From: an uncultured Flavihumibacter sp. | GTDB lineage: Bacteria; Bacteroidota; Bacteroidia; Chitinophagales; Chitinophagaceae | Direction of reading: 5' to 3' | DNA length: 64,000 nt | Assembly: GCA_902168225.1 (NCBI GenBank) | Contig: CABHOW010000167.1 | Location: 1 to 64,000 of the forward strand | In this document: one piece after another, positions 35,725-44,363 of the stretch | How positions within the stretch are numbered: position 1 is the stretch's first letter | How the letters are laid out: every line of letters begins with the position of its first letter | Notes under the pieces: model-generated | Database searches by the model: none | Seen by the model: only the letters and a program-made list of their open reading frames with translations | Told to the model about the DNA's origin: nothing | Made by a program: the position numbers and the translations under genes

Positions 35725-35795
35725 TTTGCAACCATATTGCTAAATTATACATGGCCGAGTGTGCAATTTGCAACAAAACATCCTATTTTTGCAAC
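35725..35795 (+). promoter_or_regulatory. Promoter region of the CzcA module with three TTTGCAAC repeats
   Basis: TTTGCAAC occurs at 35725-35732, 35767-35774 and 35788-35795. A -7 element fits TAnnTTTG (TATTTTTG, 35784-35791), only 6 bp before ATG 35798, so the transcript would be almost leaderless. The repeats are candidates for regulator half-sites overlapping the promoter. Confidence 0.5.
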
Positions 35796-35797
35796 CA

Positions 35798-36118
35798 ATG
35801 AAATTATTCTTCTCCATATTGTCTTTGGCATTAATTTACATATCCTGCCTCCCGTGTGGCGATAGAAAGGAATGTAATGTCAGGGCAGAAGCAAAAATTT
35901 CAGCAGCTAATGACAACCACCAGCAGCATAAACATAATACAGAAGCCTGTTCTCCGTTCTGCTCATGTTCTTGTTGTGCGGCTTCAGCATTTTACTCTCC
36001 TTTTGCTAAGGCTCAGATAAGTAAAGTCGAATTTCAATCAGAGAAATACCCCCTTTATAATGTAGCGTTCAGTACTGAAGCTCAAAATAGCATCTGGCAA
36101 CCTCCCAAACTTTCTTAA
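35798..36118 (+). CDS. Small exported Cys/His-rich protein with C-terminal WQPPK (DUF6660-like)
   Basis: 106 aa from ATG 35798. N-terminal signal (MKLFFSILSLALIYIS) then CLPCGDRKEC, a His-rich stretch (NHQQHKHNTEAC) and CSPFCSCSCCAAS, ending with WQPPKLS. It matches the DUF6660-type small proteins of Bacteroidota that precede CzcA genes. It may bind zinc or cobalt in the periplasm and take part in sensing. The same C-terminal motif occurs in the 51503 protein. Confidence 0.7.
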   Translation: MKLFFSILSLALIYISCLPCGDRKECNVRAEAKISAANDNHQQHKHNTEACSPFCSCSCCAASAFYSPFAKAQISKVEFQSEKYPLYNVAFSTEAQNSIWQPPKLS

Positions 36119-36198
36119 TCTCACTCCTTTATTGAATTTGCTGTAAGTCATTTATTGGCTTATTCAGCTATTGTATCATTCATTTCCCATTGCTGGCA

Positions 36199-36351
36199 AT
36201 GGCCACAGCCAAAAAAATTACAAAAGGCAAGAAAAGAAAAAAGCTTTTAGTGATAAGAATAATCAGAATCATTCTTATTGGAATTGCCTGTGCTGTACTT
36301 ATTGCCGCAATTGTGGAAAGAATCATTCATTTCTTCAGGTATCATATATAA
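36199..36351 (+). CDS. Small basic single-helix membrane protein (50 aa)
   Basis: 50 aa, ATG 36199 to TAA 36349-36351. A basic N-terminus (KKITKGKKRKK) precedes a helix (LVIRIIRIILIGIACAVLIAAIV). It lies 17 bp before the pump gene and in the same direction, so it may be a pump-associated small subunit; no family is recognised. It resembles the 52-aa protein at 35490 in layout only. Confidence 0.45.
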   Translation: MATAKKITKGKKRKKLLVIRIIRIILIGIACAVLIAAIVERIIHFFRYHI

Positions 36352-36368
36352 CCAAACAGAATTAAGAC

Positions 36369-39300
36369 ATGCTCAATAAAATCATTCAATTCTCCATAAA
36401 AAATAAATTGGTCATTGGCCTGTTTACACTTGCATTAATAATATGGGGTGTTTATTCGGCAAAAAAACTGCCGATTGATGCTGTGCCGGATATCACCAAC
36501 AATCAAGTGCAAATAATTACTATTAGTCCATCATTGGCGGCTCAGGAAGTAGAACAGTTAATATCCTTTCCTGTCGAGCAAACAATGGCTACGATTCCCG
36601 AAATCAAGGAAATCCGTTCCATATCAAGGTTTGGATTATCTGTAGTTACTGTTGTATTTCATGATGATGCAAATATCTATTGGGCCCGTCAGCAAGTAGG
36701 TGAACGGTTGATAGAAGCCCGTAACCAAATACCAAATAATATTGGCAACCCTGAGATGGCTCCTATATCTACGGGATTAGGTGAAATTTATCAATATGTT
36801 TTACATGCAAAAAAAGGATATGAAGATAAATACGATGCCATGTCGCTTCGGACGATACAGGACTGGATTGTCCGTCGTCAATTGCTTGGTACACCCGGTA
36901 TTGCTGATGTAAACAGCTTCGGGGGGCTTTTAAAACAATATGAAATTGCGTTAAACACAGATAAGCTGCGCAGCTATAATTTGTCAATAGCAGATGTATT
37001 TAATGCCCTTGAAAAAAATAACCAGAATACAGGTGGTGCGTATATAGATAAGAAACCTAACGCTTATTTTATCCGCAGCGAAGGCTTTATTAAAACAATC
37101 ACTGACATTGAAAAAATTGTTGTTACAAGGACTACAGGCGGTTCACCCGTATTGGTAAGGGATATTGCTACGGTACAACTTGGTCATGCTACACAATATG
37201 GGGCATTAACCCGTAATGCAGAAGGGGAAGTAGTTGGTGGTATTGTTTTAATGCTCAAAGGAGCAAATTCCAGCATTGTAATTAATAGTGTAAAAGATAA
37301 AATAATCCAGATTCAGAAAAGCTTGCCGGAAGGTGTGGTCATTGAACCCTTTCTTGACAGAAGTGCTTTAGTTAGCAGGGCTATTGGAACTGTAAAAACG
37401 AACCTAATTGAAGGTGCTTTGATTGTAATCTTTGTATTGGTGGTTTTCCTTGGTAATATCCGCTCCGGGTTGATAGTGGCTTCCGTAATTCCGCTTGCAA
37501 TGCTTTTTGCTATTTCGTTGATGAACCTGTTTGGTGTGTCGGGTAATCTTATGAGTTTAGGTGCTATTGACTTTGGGTTGATTGTAGATGGAGCAGTTAT
37601 CATTGTTGAAGCAACAATGCATCATCTGGCAAATAGAAAATCTAAAGAACCCCTTACACAAGCTGAAATGGATAGTGAGGTATTTCTTTCGGCTTCAAAA
37701 ATTAGAAATGCGGCAGCCTTTGGTGAGATTATCATATTAATCGTTTACTTACCAATTTTAGCACTTGTTGGAATTGAAGGAAAAATGTTCGGCCCAATGG
37801 CTCAAACGGTATCATTTGCCATTCTAGGGGCCTTCTTACTTTCGATTACTTATGTACCTATGATGAGTGCACTTGTTTTAAGTAAAAAAATAAGCCACAA
37901 GCAAAACCTTTCTGATAAAATGATGAAGTTTTTCCAACGACTATATACGCCATTAATACGTGGTGCTTTAAAGATGAAATTATTGGTAGTGAGTATAGCT
38001 GTTGGCGTATTTATAATCAGCTTGATTATTTTTAAAACATTAGGTGGCGAATTTATTCCCACATTGGAAGAAGGAAATTTTGCCGTAGAAACAAGGTTGT
38101 TAACAGGTAGCTCATTAAGTCAGACAATTGAAAAAATAACGCAAGCCTCTGACTTACTGATGAAAAAATTTCCCGAAGTAAAAGAAGTAATTGGAAAGAT
38201 AGGCGCATCAGAAATACCTACCGATCCTATGCCTATTGAAGCTTGTGATATGATTATTCTTTTAAAGGATAAAAAAGAATGGACCAGTGCCGGCACACGG
38301 GAAGAACTGGCAGAACTGATGCAAAAGGAACTGGAAAAAATACCGGGGATTTTTTATGGACTTTCTCAACCCATACAACTTCGGTTTAATGAATTGATAG
38401 CTGGAGTACGGCAGGATGTAGGAATTAAAATATTTGGAGAAGACCTTGATGTGCTGGCTGACCTGGCAAAAAAAATCGGTGTGATTGTACCTACGGTAAA
38501 AGGTGCAGAAGATTTATATGTAGAACAGGTAACCGGCCTTCCACAGATTGTGGTTAAACTAAACCGGGATAAGATTGCACAGTTTGGTTTAAATGTAGAA
38601 GATGTGAACAGGACAATCAGTGCTGCTTTTGCAGGAGAAGCTGCGGGTATTGTGTATGAAGGCGAGAAACGATTTGATATGGTGGTAAGGTTAGAAAAGC
38701 CAGGCCGCCAGAGTATTGATGATGTAAAAGGGTTATTTGTTGCCGCCCCTGATGGTAACCAGATTCCACTGGAACAGGTAGCCGATGTCAATTTGCAGTT
38801 AGGACCTAACCAGATACAACGTGAAGATGCCAAGCGAAGAATCATTGTCGGCTTTAATACAAGAGGCAGGGACATCTCATCGGTTGTAAAAGAAATGCAG
38901 GAAAAAATTGAGAAACAGGTAAAAATGCCCCCTGGTTACTTTATTACTTATGGCGGGCAATTTAAAAACCTCGAAGAAGCAAACAAAAGATTATCCGTTG
39001 CTGTTCCTGTGGCATTAGCATTGATCCTGCTGCTTCTCTTCTTTACGTTTGGTTCAATTAAATATTCCTTACTAATATTTACAGCTATACCGATGAGTGC
39101 TATTGGCGGTGTATTCGCTTTATGGTTCCGGGGTATGCCATTCAGCATTTCGGCAGGTGTTGGTTTTATTGCGTTGTTTGGTGTGGCGGTATTAAATGGT
39201 ATTGTACTTATCAGCGAGTTCAACAGGTTAAAAAAGGAAGGCATGACAGATATAAATGCAATTATCCTAAAAGGAACGTCGGTGAGGTTAAGACCAGTAT

Positions 39301-40745
39301 TAATGACCGCCACCGTTGCTTCATTAGGTTTTTTACCAATGGCTTTATCTACAGGTTCCGGAGCGGAAGTACAAAAACCGTTAGCAACGGTTGTAATAGG
39401 CGGATTAATTACAGCCACCTTTCTTACGTTAGTAGTTTTGCCGGTGTTGTACGCCTGGTTTGAAAAGATAAAACCAAAAACGAAGAAGACTGATGTAACA
39501 AAAGGGCTGGCTTCATTGCTTATCCTGTGTTTAGCCTCATCATTTGCAGCAAATGCACAACAGCCAAAGACAGTTATCAATCTTAATGATGCTGTTGCAT
39601 CAGCTATGAAGAATAACCCTTTGGTTAAAGTAGGAACACTGGATATAAGTTACCAGCAACAATTAAAAAAAACCATCAAGGACTATGGTAAAACAAATGT
39701 CGGTCTCACATTTGGGCAGTACAACAGCCGTATTGCCTACGATAATAATTTCAGTATTAATCAGGGCATACCCAATCCGGCTTACTTCAAAAGCCTCATA
39801 CGTCTGTCAGAATCCAATATCAAAAGCAGTGAGCTTCAGTTGAAAGTTTATCAAACTGAACTGGCTGCAAATACAAAGACATCTTACTACCAGTTAAGTT
39901 TTTGGATAGAGGAAATACGGCTGTTAAAAGAACTGCTGGCTATCTACGAAAATGTATTGAAGGCATCAGCGTTGCGGTATAAAACAGGTGAAACAAATGC
40001 ACTGGAAAATTACAATGCTGAAAGCAAGGTAAATGAGATAAAGGCACAATTGAGAAATGCGGAAGAGGATTACCGCATTGAATTAAACCGGCTAAAAGTC
40101 TTTACTGCTGATTCTTCTGTTACTGCCATTGCCGATACTTTACTTGTTGAAAAGCAGATACAGGTAACTTTTGATACCGCTGCCATTGCTGCCAATCCCA
40201 CACTTGCCTTTATTAAACAGCAGATTGATATTGCAAGCAGGGAGAAAGCTGTTGAGCAGTCAAGATTAAAACCTGATTTCTCGGTGGGCTATTTCAATCA
40301 GTCTTTAGTAGGTTATCAAACCGTAAACGGCGCTGATAAATACTATGGCGTTGGCCACCGTTTCCAGGGTGTTAATTTGGGCATCAGCATTCCCATATTT
40401 GCCAGGGCGCAAAAAGAAAAAGTAAAAGCGGCAGAAGTAAACCGTGTACGCCGTGAAGCAGAGCTGACCAATTACCAATACAACCTGCAGGCTGAACTGA
40501 CAAGGCTGTTTGGCGAATTGCAGAAACAAAGAGTTCAACTCAACTACTATCGCAATACAGCTTTGCCGCAGGCCAATCTCATTATTACGCAGGCGCAAAA
40601 AGCTTTTACTGCCGGTGAAATCGGTTATTATGAATTAACACAATCACTCAACAATGCTGTTGTTGTAAAACAGGAATACACCAAACTCTTAAACCAATAC
40701 AATCAAACCGTCATTGCTATCGAATTTATCGGCGGCATCAATTAA
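36369..40745 (+). CDS. czcA: CzcA-like RND pump fused to a TolC-type channel
   Basis: 1,458 aa. Residues 1-1035 are a complete heavy-metal RND pump with AIDFGLIVDGAVIIVE (about 399-414), the DFG-x3-DGA signature of the Zn/Co/Cd (CzcA) branch. Residues about 1045-1064 form a hydrophobic, signal-peptide-like segment (GLASLLILCLASSFAANAQ) with a cleavage-like AxA-Q. Residues 1066-1458 are an outer-membrane factor (INLNDAVASAMKNNPLVKVG..., second half near 1260-1458). Pump and channel are thus made as one chain, perhaps cut at the internal site. This fusion is known in Bacteroidota. It would export divalent cations with the adaptor encoded 25 bp downstream. Confidence 0.9.
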   Translation: MLNKIIQFSIKNKLVIGLFTLALIIWGVYSAKKLPIDAVPDITNNQVQIITISPSLAAQEVEQLISFPVEQTMATIPEIKEIRSISRFGLSVVTVVFHDDANIYWARQQVGERLIEARNQIPNNIGNPEMAPISTGLGEIYQYVLHAKKGYEDKYDAMSLRTIQDWIVRRQLLGTPGIADVNSFGGLLKQYEIALNTDKLRSYNLSIADVFNALEKNNQNTGGAYIDKKPNAYFIRSEGFIKTITDIEKIVVTRTTGGSPVLVRDIATVQLGHATQYGALTRNAEGEVVGGIVLMLKGANSSIVINSVKDKIIQIQKSLPEGVVIEPFLDRSALVSRAIGTVKTNLIEGALIVIFVLVVFLGNIRSGLIVASVIPLAMLFAISLMNLFGVSGNLMSLGAIDFGLIVDGAVIIVEATMHHLANRKSKEPLTQAEMDSEVFLSASKIRNAAAFGEIIILIVYLPILALVGIEGKMFGPMAQTVSFAILGAFLLSITYVPMMSALVLSKKISHKQNLSDKMMKFFQRLYTPLIRGALKMKLLVVSIAVGVFIISLIIFKTLGGEFIPTLEEGNFAVETRLLTGSSLSQTIEKITQASDLLMKKFPEVKEVIGKIGASEIPTDPMPIEACDMIILLKDKKEWTSAGTREELAELMQKELEKIPGIFYGLSQPIQLRFNELIAGVRQDVGIKIFGEDLDVLADLAKKIGVIVPTVKGAEDLYVEQVTGLPQIVVKLNRDKIAQFGLNVEDVNRTISAAFAGEAAGIVYEGEKRFDMVVRLEKPGRQSIDDVKGLFVAAPDGNQIPLEQVADVNLQLGPNQIQREDAKRRIIVGFNTRGRDISSVVKEMQEKIEKQVKMPPGYFITYGGQFKNLEEANKRLSVAVPVALALILLLLFFTFGSIKYSLLIFTAIPMSAIGGVFALWFRGMPFSISAGVGFIALFGVAVLNGIVLISEFNRLKKEGMTDINAIILKGTSVRLRPVLMTATVASLGFLPMALSTGSGAEVQKPLATVVIGGLITATFLTLVVLPVLYAWFEKIKPKTKKTDVTKGLASLLILCLASSFAANAQQPKTVINLNDAVASAMKNNPLVKVGTLDISYQQQLKKTIKDYGKTNVGLTFGQYNSRIAYDNNFSINQGIPNPAYFKSLIRLSESNIKSSELQLKVYQTELAANTKTSYYQLSFWIEEIRLLKELLAIYENVLKASALRYKTGETNALENYNAESKVNEIKAQLRNAEEDYRIELNRLKVFTADSSVTAIADTLLVEKQIQVTFDTAAIAANPTLAFIKQQIDIASREKAVEQSRLKPDFSVGYFNQSLVGYQTVNGADKYYGVGHRFQGVNLGISIPIFARAQKEKVKAAEVNRVRREAELTNYQYNLQAELTRLFGELQKQRVQLNYYRNTALPQANLIITQAQKAFTAGEIGYYELTQSLNNAVVVKQEYTKLLNQYNQTVIAIEFIGGIN

Positions 40746-40770
40746 TTAAAACGGGTTAAATAATAATATT

Positions 40771-41985
40771 ATGAAACAGAAATTTTTAGGTTCACTTGTT
40801 ATACTCACTACCGCCATTATATGGCTTTCATCCTGCTCTTCTAAAGGCAATGAAGAATCTGCCCCGGCAGAAGAAACGAAAACTGAAGCGGCGGATATGG
40901 TGGATTTGTCGGAAGACCAGTTCAAAACAGTAAACATACAGTACGGCGCTATAGAAGATAAAAACCTCAGTAGCGTTATCAGGGCATCGGGAGTACTGGA
41001 TGTTCCTCCACAACAACTATTAACTGTTTCTTCTCCCTATGGGGGCACTTTAAAAAGTACGGATTTACTACAGGGTAAACCAGTAGTAAAAGGCGAAGTA
41101 ATAGCAGTACTTGAAAATCCTGAATTTATCCAGCTTCAGCAGGATTATCTGGATTATAAGAGTCAGCTGGTATATCTGAAAGAAGAATTTGAAAGGCAAC
41201 AGGAATTAGCAAAGGAAAATGTAAATGCCAAAAAAACATTGCAAAAAGCGAGTAGCGAGTACAACAGTATGATGGCAAGAGTGCAGGGCTTAAAATCAAA
41301 GCTGCAACTCATCAATATTAATCCTGATAAGATTAATTCCGGAAACATCTCAGGCAGGGCAAATATTTATGCGCCTATATCAGGCTATGTTACTAAGGTA
41401 CTGGTGAACATAGGCAAGTTTGTAAACGCTAACCAGGAGCTATTTGAAATTGTAGATACCCGTCACCTTCATGCGGAGCTTATCATTTTTGAAAAAGATG
41501 TTCCCAAATTGAAAATAGGCCAGAAAATCCGTTTTGTGTTGAATAATGAAACAAAGGAACGATTTGCAGAAGTGCATTTAATTGGCCGTGAAATCAGTGC
41601 TGAAAGAACAGTTCGGGTGCATGGACACCTGTTACAGGAGGATAAAAATTTATTACCGGGTATGTACCTGAAAGGAATAGTAGAAACAGGTGTTGCTACC
41701 ACGACCGCCTTGCCTGATAAAGCGATTGTGCAATCAGCAGGTAAGTCTTACATTTTTATTGCAGCAGATGAAACAAAAGAAGAAACCAAACCTGCTGATG
41801 GTAAAAAGGATGAGGCTACTGAAAAGCATATTCCGTTTAAGAGAATTGAAGTAACAACCGGTGTTTCGGAAAATGGTTATACGGAAGTGATATTACCGGA
41901 GGGGTTTAACAGAAATAGCAAGGTTGTAATTAACGGGGCTTATGATTTATTATCAAAGATGAATAATGTGGAGGAAGAAGAATAA
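40771..41985 (+). CDS. czcB: CzcB-like membrane-fusion lipoprotein
   Basis: 404 aa. Lipobox LSSC (C22). Adaptor architecture: SVIRASGVLDVPPQQLLTVSSPYGGTLKSTDLLQGKPV (lipoyl half), a long helical hairpin (DYLDYKSQLVYLKEEFERQQELAKENVNAKK...), APISGYVTKVLVNIGKFV (second half), a beta-barrel (LHAELIIFEKDVPKLKIGQKIRFVLN) and the membrane-proximal domain. A charged insertion (DETKEETKPADGKKDEATEKH) lies near 340-360. It partners the CzcA-CzcC fusion. A copy of the 74-bp repeat begins 9 bp after its stop. Confidence 0.9.
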   Translation: MKQKFLGSLVILTTAIIWLSSCSSKGNEESAPAEETKTEAADMVDLSEDQFKTVNIQYGAIEDKNLSSVIRASGVLDVPPQQLLTVSSPYGGTLKSTDLLQGKPVVKGEVIAVLENPEFIQLQQDYLDYKSQLVYLKEEFERQQELAKENVNAKKTLQKASSEYNSMMARVQGLKSKLQLININPDKINSGNISGRANIYAPISGYVTKVLVNIGKFVNANQELFEIVDTRHLHAELIIFEKDVPKLKIGQKIRFVLNNETKERFAEVHLIGREISAERTVRVHGHLLQEDKNLLPGMYLKGIVETGVATTTALPDKAIVQSAGKSYIFIAADETKEETKPADGKKDEATEKHIPFKRIEVTTGVSENGYTEVILPEGFNRNSKVVINGAYDLLSKMNNVEEEE

Positions 41986-41993
41986 AAATTTAT

Positions 41994-42067
41994 ATGGGTC
42001 GGAGCCCTGCTTTGTTTGTCCCGTTTTAAAATGGAAAACCTTGAGCGGCAGGGTTTCCGTACCCACC
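41994..42067 (+). repeat. 74-bp structured direct repeat, copy 2
   Basis: 72 of 74 bases equal those of 27625-27698, in the same orientation, including the complementary ends. The two copies bound the 14.4-kb segment carrying the multicopper oxidase, copper ATPase and CzcA-CzcB genes. Confidence 0.85.
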
Positions 42068-42102
42068 CAAACAAGTTTTAAAAGCAAACTAAAATAAATA
42101 AT

Positions 42103-42291
42103 ATGCAAAAGATATTTTTTTCCCTCGCTATAGTAGTGATAACTATCGGCAGCAGTTGCACAAATGCAGGTGAGAAAGACAAGCAGGAGATAAAGTCAGA
42201 AAAACATGATTCAGGCCACAAAGAAAAAACCGATGCCGATACCCTGGGCATGAAAATGGACGGAAACGAATTGGATTCAAAGAAAAAATAA
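42103..42291 (+). CDS. Small lipoprotein (62 aa)
   Basis: 62 aa. Lipobox IGSSC (C19), then a short, highly charged tail (EKDKQEIKSEKHDSGHKEKTDADT) ending in MKMDGNELDSKKK. No domain is seen. It lies between the 74-bp repeat and the paralogous His-rich protein gene. Confidence 0.6.
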   Translation: MQKIFFSLAIVVITIGSSCTNAGEKDKQEIKSEKHDSGHKEKTDADTLGMKMDGNELDSKKK

Positions 42292-42315
42292 TTTTTCAAT
42301 CTTAAACTTAAAATT

Positions 42316-42729
42316 ATGAAACAGTTATTTGCATTTCTTGTGATGCTGTTGTCAGCATCCATGTTGTTTGCACAGGATGTAATTACCCTGCGCAGCGGCG
42401 AAACTATCAATGGTAAAGTAGCCGAAGTAGGCACAACAGAAATCCGTTATTACAAAGCTGATAATGCTGACGGGCCTGTGTATGTAGCCAGTAAATCTGA
42501 AGTGGTGCAGATTGTTTATGCCAATGGTACTAAAGATGTTTTTAATACGCAGGCTGCTCCAAATCAAAATGCAGTAAATCAAAATTATTCGAGGCGGTAT
42601 CGCAGGGGATACAACAGGCCGTTTCTTTACCCTATTATCACACCGCATATTGATTTTGGGCATCATATTAATTTAGGGCATCATGGTTATGGCGGACATC
42701 ATGGGGGTCATTATGGAGGCCATCACTAA
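42316..42729 (+). CDS. Small exported protein with His/Gly-rich tail (paralogue of 27203)
   Basis: 137 aa. It is nearly identical to the 27203 protein: same signal peptide, same VITLRSGETINGKVAEVG domain, and a tail of His-Gly repeats (GHHINLGHHGYGGHHGG...GGHH) with small differences. High DNA identity starts in the leader (CTTAAAATTATG) and continues through the domain, indicating a recent duplication. Its neighbours differ (metallopeptidase downstream), so it was copied alone or with the nearby 74-bp repeat. Confidence 0.75.
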   Translation: MKQLFAFLVMLLSASMLFAQDVITLRSGETINGKVAEVGTTEIRYYKADNADGPVYVASKSEVVQIVYANGTKDVFNTQAAPNQNAVNQNYSRRYRRGYNRPFLYPIITPHIDFGHHINLGHHGYGGHHGGHYGGHH

Positions 42730-42764
42730 TTCTTAGTATCTCTTAAATTCTAATTCAGGAAATT

Positions 42765-43628
42765 ATGAAATGGACAGGAAGAAGAGAAAGTTCAAATGTT
42801 GATGACCGCCGTGGTTTATCCGGCGGCAAAATTGCCGCAGGTGGTGGTGTGGTTGGTATTGTTATTTACCTGCTTTATACTTTATTAAGCGGTAATAATG
42901 TTGACCCATCGCAGATACAACAGCAACTTTCCGAACAAACAAATCAATCAGCACAACTAACACCTGAAGAACAAAAGGCAGATGATGAAAGGGCATCGTT
43001 TGTAAAAGTGGTATTGGCGGAAACAGAAGATGTATGGAATAAAATTTTTGCAGAAAAAAGTCAGCAATATTCAGAACCAACACTGGTATTGTTTCGTGGT
43101 GTGGTTGAATCTGCCTGCGGTAATGCCAGTGCAGCATCAGGGCCGTTCTATTGTCCCGGTGATAATAAACTGTATATAGACCTTTCTTTTTACCAGGATT
43201 TGCAATACAAACTCAATGCACCAGGCGACTTCCCGATGGCCTATGTAGTGACACATGAAGTAGGGCACCATATACAGAACCTGATGGGCACTGCGGCAAA
43301 AGTAAACAGGCTGCGCCAGCAGTTAAGCGAAACTGCATTCAACAAGTATTCAGTAATGATGGAACTGCAGGCAGATTTTTATGCCGGTGTTTGGGCACAT
43401 CATGCACAAAAGATGAAAGACATTTTGGATGCAGATGATATTGATGAAGCATTGAATGCAGCCAGTGCTATTGGAGATGACAGGTTGCAAAAACAGGCAA
43501 CCGGGCAGGTAATGCCAGATGCTTTTACGCATGGCACATCTGCACAACGAATGTATTGGTTTAAGAAAGGCTATGAGACAGGCGATATAAAGCAGGGTGA
43601 TACATTTAATGCCCCTGACCTGCAATAA
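42765..43628 (+). CDS. ypfJ: Neutral zinc metallopeptidase, YpfJ family
   Basis: 287 aa. N-terminal RGLSGGKIAAGGGVVGIVIYLLYTLL has a Gly-rich membrane segment, as in the YpfJ/KPN_02809 family. FYCPGDNKLYIDLSF and the HEVGHH zinc site (about 164-169), followed by MELQADFYAGVWAHHA, match the catalytic part. It is probably membrane-anchored with the protease domain outside the cytoplasm. Substrate unknown. It lies next to metal genes but is widespread in bacteria, so a specific link is not shown. Confidence 0.9.
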   Translation: MKWTGRRESSNVDDRRGLSGGKIAAGGGVVGIVIYLLYTLLSGNNVDPSQIQQQLSEQTNQSAQLTPEEQKADDERASFVKVVLAETEDVWNKIFAEKSQQYSEPTLVLFRGVVESACGNASAASGPFYCPGDNKLYIDLSFYQDLQYKLNAPGDFPMAYVVTHEVGHHIQNLMGTAAKVNRLRQQLSETAFNKYSVMMELQADFYAGVWAHHAQKMKDILDADDIDEALNAASAIGDDRLQKQATGQVMPDAFTHGTSAQRMYWFKKGYETGDIKQGDTFNAPDLQ

Positions 43629-43672
43629 ATCCTGAATGAAGGGTAACGAAAGTGAAGATAAAATTGAAAATT

Positions 43673-44065
43673 ATGTTGCAGATATTGGCTACAACTCAAA
43701 AAAATATCATTGCCACCAGGGCTAACGATATTCTGGGAATAAGTGATTACGAAAAAATTCATCCGCTTATTCATAACATTATCAATAATGGCAAAAAAGT
43801 GAGGTGGTATTTTGAAATGGACGACTGCTTAATTTCAAACACAGTTGGATTTTGGGAGGATGGAATAATAGAATTAAACTATGGGAAAATGAAATTCACC
43901 CATTCGGAAGACATAGAGAAAATTGCCATAGTTGGAGAGATGAAGTGGAGAGACTGGATGCTATCAGTTATGAAGCCTTTTAGTGAGGCAACCATCAGGT
44001 ATTTTAGTTTGGCCGAAAAGGAACAGGCTATGGAATGGATTATAAATCAGGAAGAACTTGTCTGA
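43673..44065 (+). CDS. SpoIIAA/STAS-like (SEC14-like fold) protein
   Basis: 130 aa from ATG 43673 (an in-frame GTG at 43652 would add 7). KIHPLIHNIINNGKKVRWYFEMDD, DIEKIAIVGEMKWRDWMLSVMKPFSEATIRYFSLAEKEQAMEWI matches the SpoIIAA-like family of STAS/SEC14-fold small cytoplasmic proteins. Function unknown. It lies 44 bp after the metallopeptidase gene. Confidence 0.75.
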   Translation: MLQILATTQKNIIATRANDILGISDYEKIHPLIHNIINNGKKVRWYFEMDDCLISNTVGFWEDGIIELNYGKMKFTHSEDIEKIAIVGEMKWRDWMLSVMKPFSEATIRYFSLAEKEQAMEWIINQEELV

Positions 44066-44260
44066 AATTATTTGGATTGATAATTCTCATGCCGTTAATA
44101 GAATTTATAAATATTGAATGGATTTATTCAAAAAATAAATTGAAAGAGTTTAGAGAGAGTTATACAAGCCTGAATTATCGGAACACAATTTTCTTCTCTC
44201 ATTCTAATTGCATTAATAAGCATTTCGATGTTTATGCTTTTAAGAAGGAAGATTAAGGTA

Positions 44261-44285
44261 ACGCTGCCAGTGGTTCTGGCAGCGT
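44261..44285 (+). terminator. Hairpin before the SulP gene
   Basis: ACGCTGCCAG pairs perfectly with CTGGCAGCGT around a 5-base loop. A weak T-rich stretch follows. It probably separates the SpoIIAA-like transcript from the next operon. The rest of 44066-44363 holds nothing I can support. Confidence 0.65.
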
Positions 44286-44363
44286 CTCTTAAACTGTTTT
44301 AACTAATCTGGTAAAATACTCAGATTAGGCTTTTGATTATAAAATTATTAAACGCATTTTACG

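Noticed and set aside
38366-39580. Long minus-strand frames opposite the CzcA-CzcC gene (169 and 210 aa)
   Set aside because: No start context or domain; they mirror the coding bias of the real pump gene.
44035-44256. 73-aa open frame after the SpoIIAA-like gene
   Set aside because: It starts 31 bases inside the better-supported gene, has no recognisable domain or signal, and its composition looks random. It may be a gene remnant, but I cannot support it.
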